Of a stretch of DNA of 6,244 nucleotides, positions 5,163 through 6,244 are shown piece after piece. The notes beneath the pieces were generated by a model. That model was not told where the DNA came from. It worked only from the letters and a program-made list of their open reading frames with translations, and did no database searches. The DNA is taken from positions 1 through 6,244 of the forward strand of contig CBEUVQ010000070.1 of NCBI GenBank assembly GCA_965546615.1, written 5' to 3'. Numbering within the stretch: the first letter of the stretch is position 1; each line of letters opens with the position of its first letter. The stretch is from CBEUVQ01 sp965546615 (GTDB taxonomy: Bacteria; Bacillota; Desulfotomaculia; Desulfotomaculales; Desulfohalotomaculaceae). A program made the translations under genes and the position numbers.

Positions 5163-6002
5163 TTGTTAGCAGGCAATCAATTTTTATTTATCGGCGCCGG
5201 CAGTATTGCGGAGTCGATTATTAAAGGCTTATTATCCACCGAGCAGATCCGTCCCGGCGAGATTTGGGTAACAAACCGCAGCGATACCGAACGCCTGCAG
5301 TTTTTGCGTCAGTATTACGGCATCATTCCGGTTTTTGATAAAAAAGCGGCTGCTGCCAAAGCGGATGTTATTGTGCTGGCGATTAAACCGCAGGATGTTT
5401 TTGCCGCTTTAAATGAATTAAAGAGCTGTGTTAATGAAAGGCAGCTGATTGTTTCGGTGCTGGCGGGGGTTACCACTTCTTTAATTGAAGAAACACTGGG
5501 GATAAAAATACCGGTGGTGCGGGCGATGCCCAATACATCATGTGCGGTGCTGGAATCCGCTACCGGATTATGTGCCGGGCGGTATGTCAGCGGGCAGCAG
5601 CTGGCGCTGGCGCGCAGCATGTTCGGCATTGTCGGTGAGGTGGTAACGGTGGAAGAAGAACTGCTGGATGCGGTGACCGGCTTATCAGGCAGCGGGCCTG
5701 CCTACATTTATTACTTAGTAGAGGCGATGGAAAAGGCGGGGGAAGCAGCCGGCCTGCCGCGGGAATTGGCCCGGCCGCTGGTGCTGAAAACGCTTATCGG
5801 CGCCGCCCGCATGCTGCTGGAAACCGGCGAGGAGCCGGAGGAACTAAGAAGGCAGGTAACGTCACCCAACGGCACCACTATGGCGGGGCTGAAAGAGCTG
5901 GAGAAAGGCGAGTTTGTAAAAGTAATCCGGCGTGCCGTCACCAGCGCCACCAACCGCTCCAAAGAGCTGGGCCGCCGTTTTAACAATCATGGGTTATCAT
6001 AA
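5163..6002 (+). CDS. proC: Pyrroline-5-carboxylate reductase
   Basis: This 279-residue cytoplasmic enzyme reduces pyrroline-5-carboxylate to L-proline with NAD(P)H, the last step of the pathway. The N-terminal Rossmann domain has FIGAGSIAESI (9-19); the NRS at 38-40 after the second strand is a pattern typical of NADPH preference. VLAIKPQ (71-77) and RAMPNTSC (120-127) follow. The C-terminal helical dimerisation and substrate domain carries the signature TGLSGSGPAYIYYL (172-185) and TSPNGTT (233-239). Length is slightly above the E. coli enzyme, with a short basic tail. The start is TTG with AGAGGGG upstream. It follows proA by 34 bases without a terminator, and an intrinsic terminator begins one base after its stop codon, making it the last gene of a proBAC operon. 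Having proC in the T-box operon places the whole glutamate-to-proline route under one control. Confidence 0.96.
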   Translation: MLAGNQFLFIGAGSIAESIIKGLLSTEQIRPGEIWVTNRSDTERLQFLRQYYGIIPVFDKKAAAAKADVIVLAIKPQDVFAALNELKSCVNERQLIVSVLAGVTTSLIEETLGIKIPVVRAMPNTSCAVLESATGLCAGRYVSGQQLALARSMFGIVGEVVTVEEELLDAVTGLSGSGPAYIYYLVEAMEKAGEAAGLPRELARPLVLKTLIGAARMLLETGEEPEELRRQVTSPNGTTMAGLKELEKGEFVKVIRRAVTSATNRSKELGRRFNNHGLS

Positions 6003-6003
6003 C

Positions 6004-6038
6004 GAAGGCGTCGTTTCGTTTGAAACGACGCCTTCTTT
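6004..6038. terminator. Bidirectional intrinsic terminator between proC and the DAHP synthase gene
   Basis: GAAGGCGTCGTTTC (6004-6017) and GAAACGACGCCTTC (6022-6035) form a perfect 14-bp stem with a GTTT loop. On the plus strand TTT follows the stem directly; on the minus strand the tail is poorer (GTTATG). It begins one base after the proC stop and ends seven bases from the stop of the converging gene, so one hairpin probably serves both. The short T tails are weak, partly offset by the long stem. Confidence 0.82.
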
Positions 6039-6042
6039 GATG

Positions 6043-6244
6043 TTAAGAGACAGAGAACCGGCCTGCTGTGACATGTTTTAATTTTTGCAGCAGCAGACGC
6101 AGTTCTTCCGGCAGCAGCGACTGAGGTCCGTCCGAAAGTGCTTTGGCGGGCTCGGGATGCACTTCAATAATTAAGCCGTCCGCCCCGGCAGCGGCTGCCG
6201 CCATTGCCGCCGGTGCCACCAATTCCCTTCTGCCGGTGGCATGA
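6043..6244 (-). CDS. aroF: 3-deoxy-7-phosphoheptulonate (DAHP) synthase, C-terminal end (N-terminus beyond right edge)
   Basis: The last 66 residues are visible, from HATGRRELVAP to the TAA at 6045-6043. The sequence HATGRREL, then GADGLIIEVHPEPAKALSDG and PQSL, is the signature end of the type I-beta (KDPS-like) DAHP synthases found in Firmicutes and Thermotoga. These cytoplasmic enzymes condense phosphoenolpyruvate and erythrose 4-phosphate in the first step of aromatic amino acid synthesis. Visible residues 1 (His), 27 (Glu) and 38 (Asp) have the spacing of the metal ligands H272, E298 and D309 that I recall for the T. maritima enzyme. Any N-terminal regulatory domain is outside the window, so feedback control cannot be judged. 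The gene converges on proC and shares its hairpin terminator. The symbol follows common Firmicute usage; aroG or aroA names are also used. Confidence 0.9.
   Translation of the reverse strand, partial: HATGRRELVAPAAMAAAAAGADGLIIEVHPEPAKALSDGPQSLLPEELRLLLQKLKHVTAGRFSVS

Noticed and set aside
1..6244. A novel defence, mobile or otherwise undescribed system
   Set aside because: Every sizeable gene is a recognised housekeeping or stress gene and the long intergenic region is explained by a T-box leader and promoters. I found no transposase, integrase, toxin-antitoxin pair, CRISPR repeats or phage genes.

Overview
This window looks like a chromosomal segment of an anaerobic, low-to-medium-GC Firmicute (Clostridia or a relative); this is inference, not a species call. 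The support is a reverse-rubrerythrin-type peroxidase next to a PerR-type regulator, a T-box leader ahead of proline biosynthesis genes, strong AGGAGG-type ribosome binding sites, sigma-A-like promoters with 17-bp spacers, and frequent TTG/GTG starts. Every gene belongs to a well-known family, and I see no mobile element, CRISPR array, tRNA or rRNA.

Layout. Positions 1-841 (minus strand) hold a peroxide-stress operon: a near-consensus promoter, two adjacent Fur-family operators at and just after the predicted start of transcription, perR, then the start of a rubredoxin-rubrerythrin fusion peroxidase that runs off the left edge. Positions 895-2370 (minus strand) hold a single-gene potassium transporter unit, ktrB, with its own terminator and no KtrA regulatory subunit beside it. 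Positions 2280-2792 are non-coding but busy: the ktrB leader and probable promoter on the minus strand, then on the plus strand a clear promoter and a complete T-box riboswitch whose specifier reads CCC (proline). It controls proB, proA and proC (2793-6002), the full route from glutamate to proline. All three pro genes start at non-ATG codons. A 14-bp perfect hairpin at 6004-6035 lies between proC and a converging minus-strand gene, the 3' end of a DAHP synthase (first step of the shikimate pathway), which leaves the window on the right.

How the parts work together. PerR probably represses its own operon and the peroxidase until peroxide oxidises it. The T-box senses uncharged tRNA-Pro and lets transcription continue into proBAC when proline is scarce; ProB and ProA make glutamate semialdehyde, which cyclises, and ProC reduces it to proline. 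KtrB and proline synthesis both bear on osmotic adaptation, so their divergent arrangement may be meaningful, but nothing in the sequence proves co-regulation.

The most informative observations are regulatory: the paired operators sitting on the perR start site, and the fully resolvable T-box switch. I found no convincing candidate for an undescribed system.
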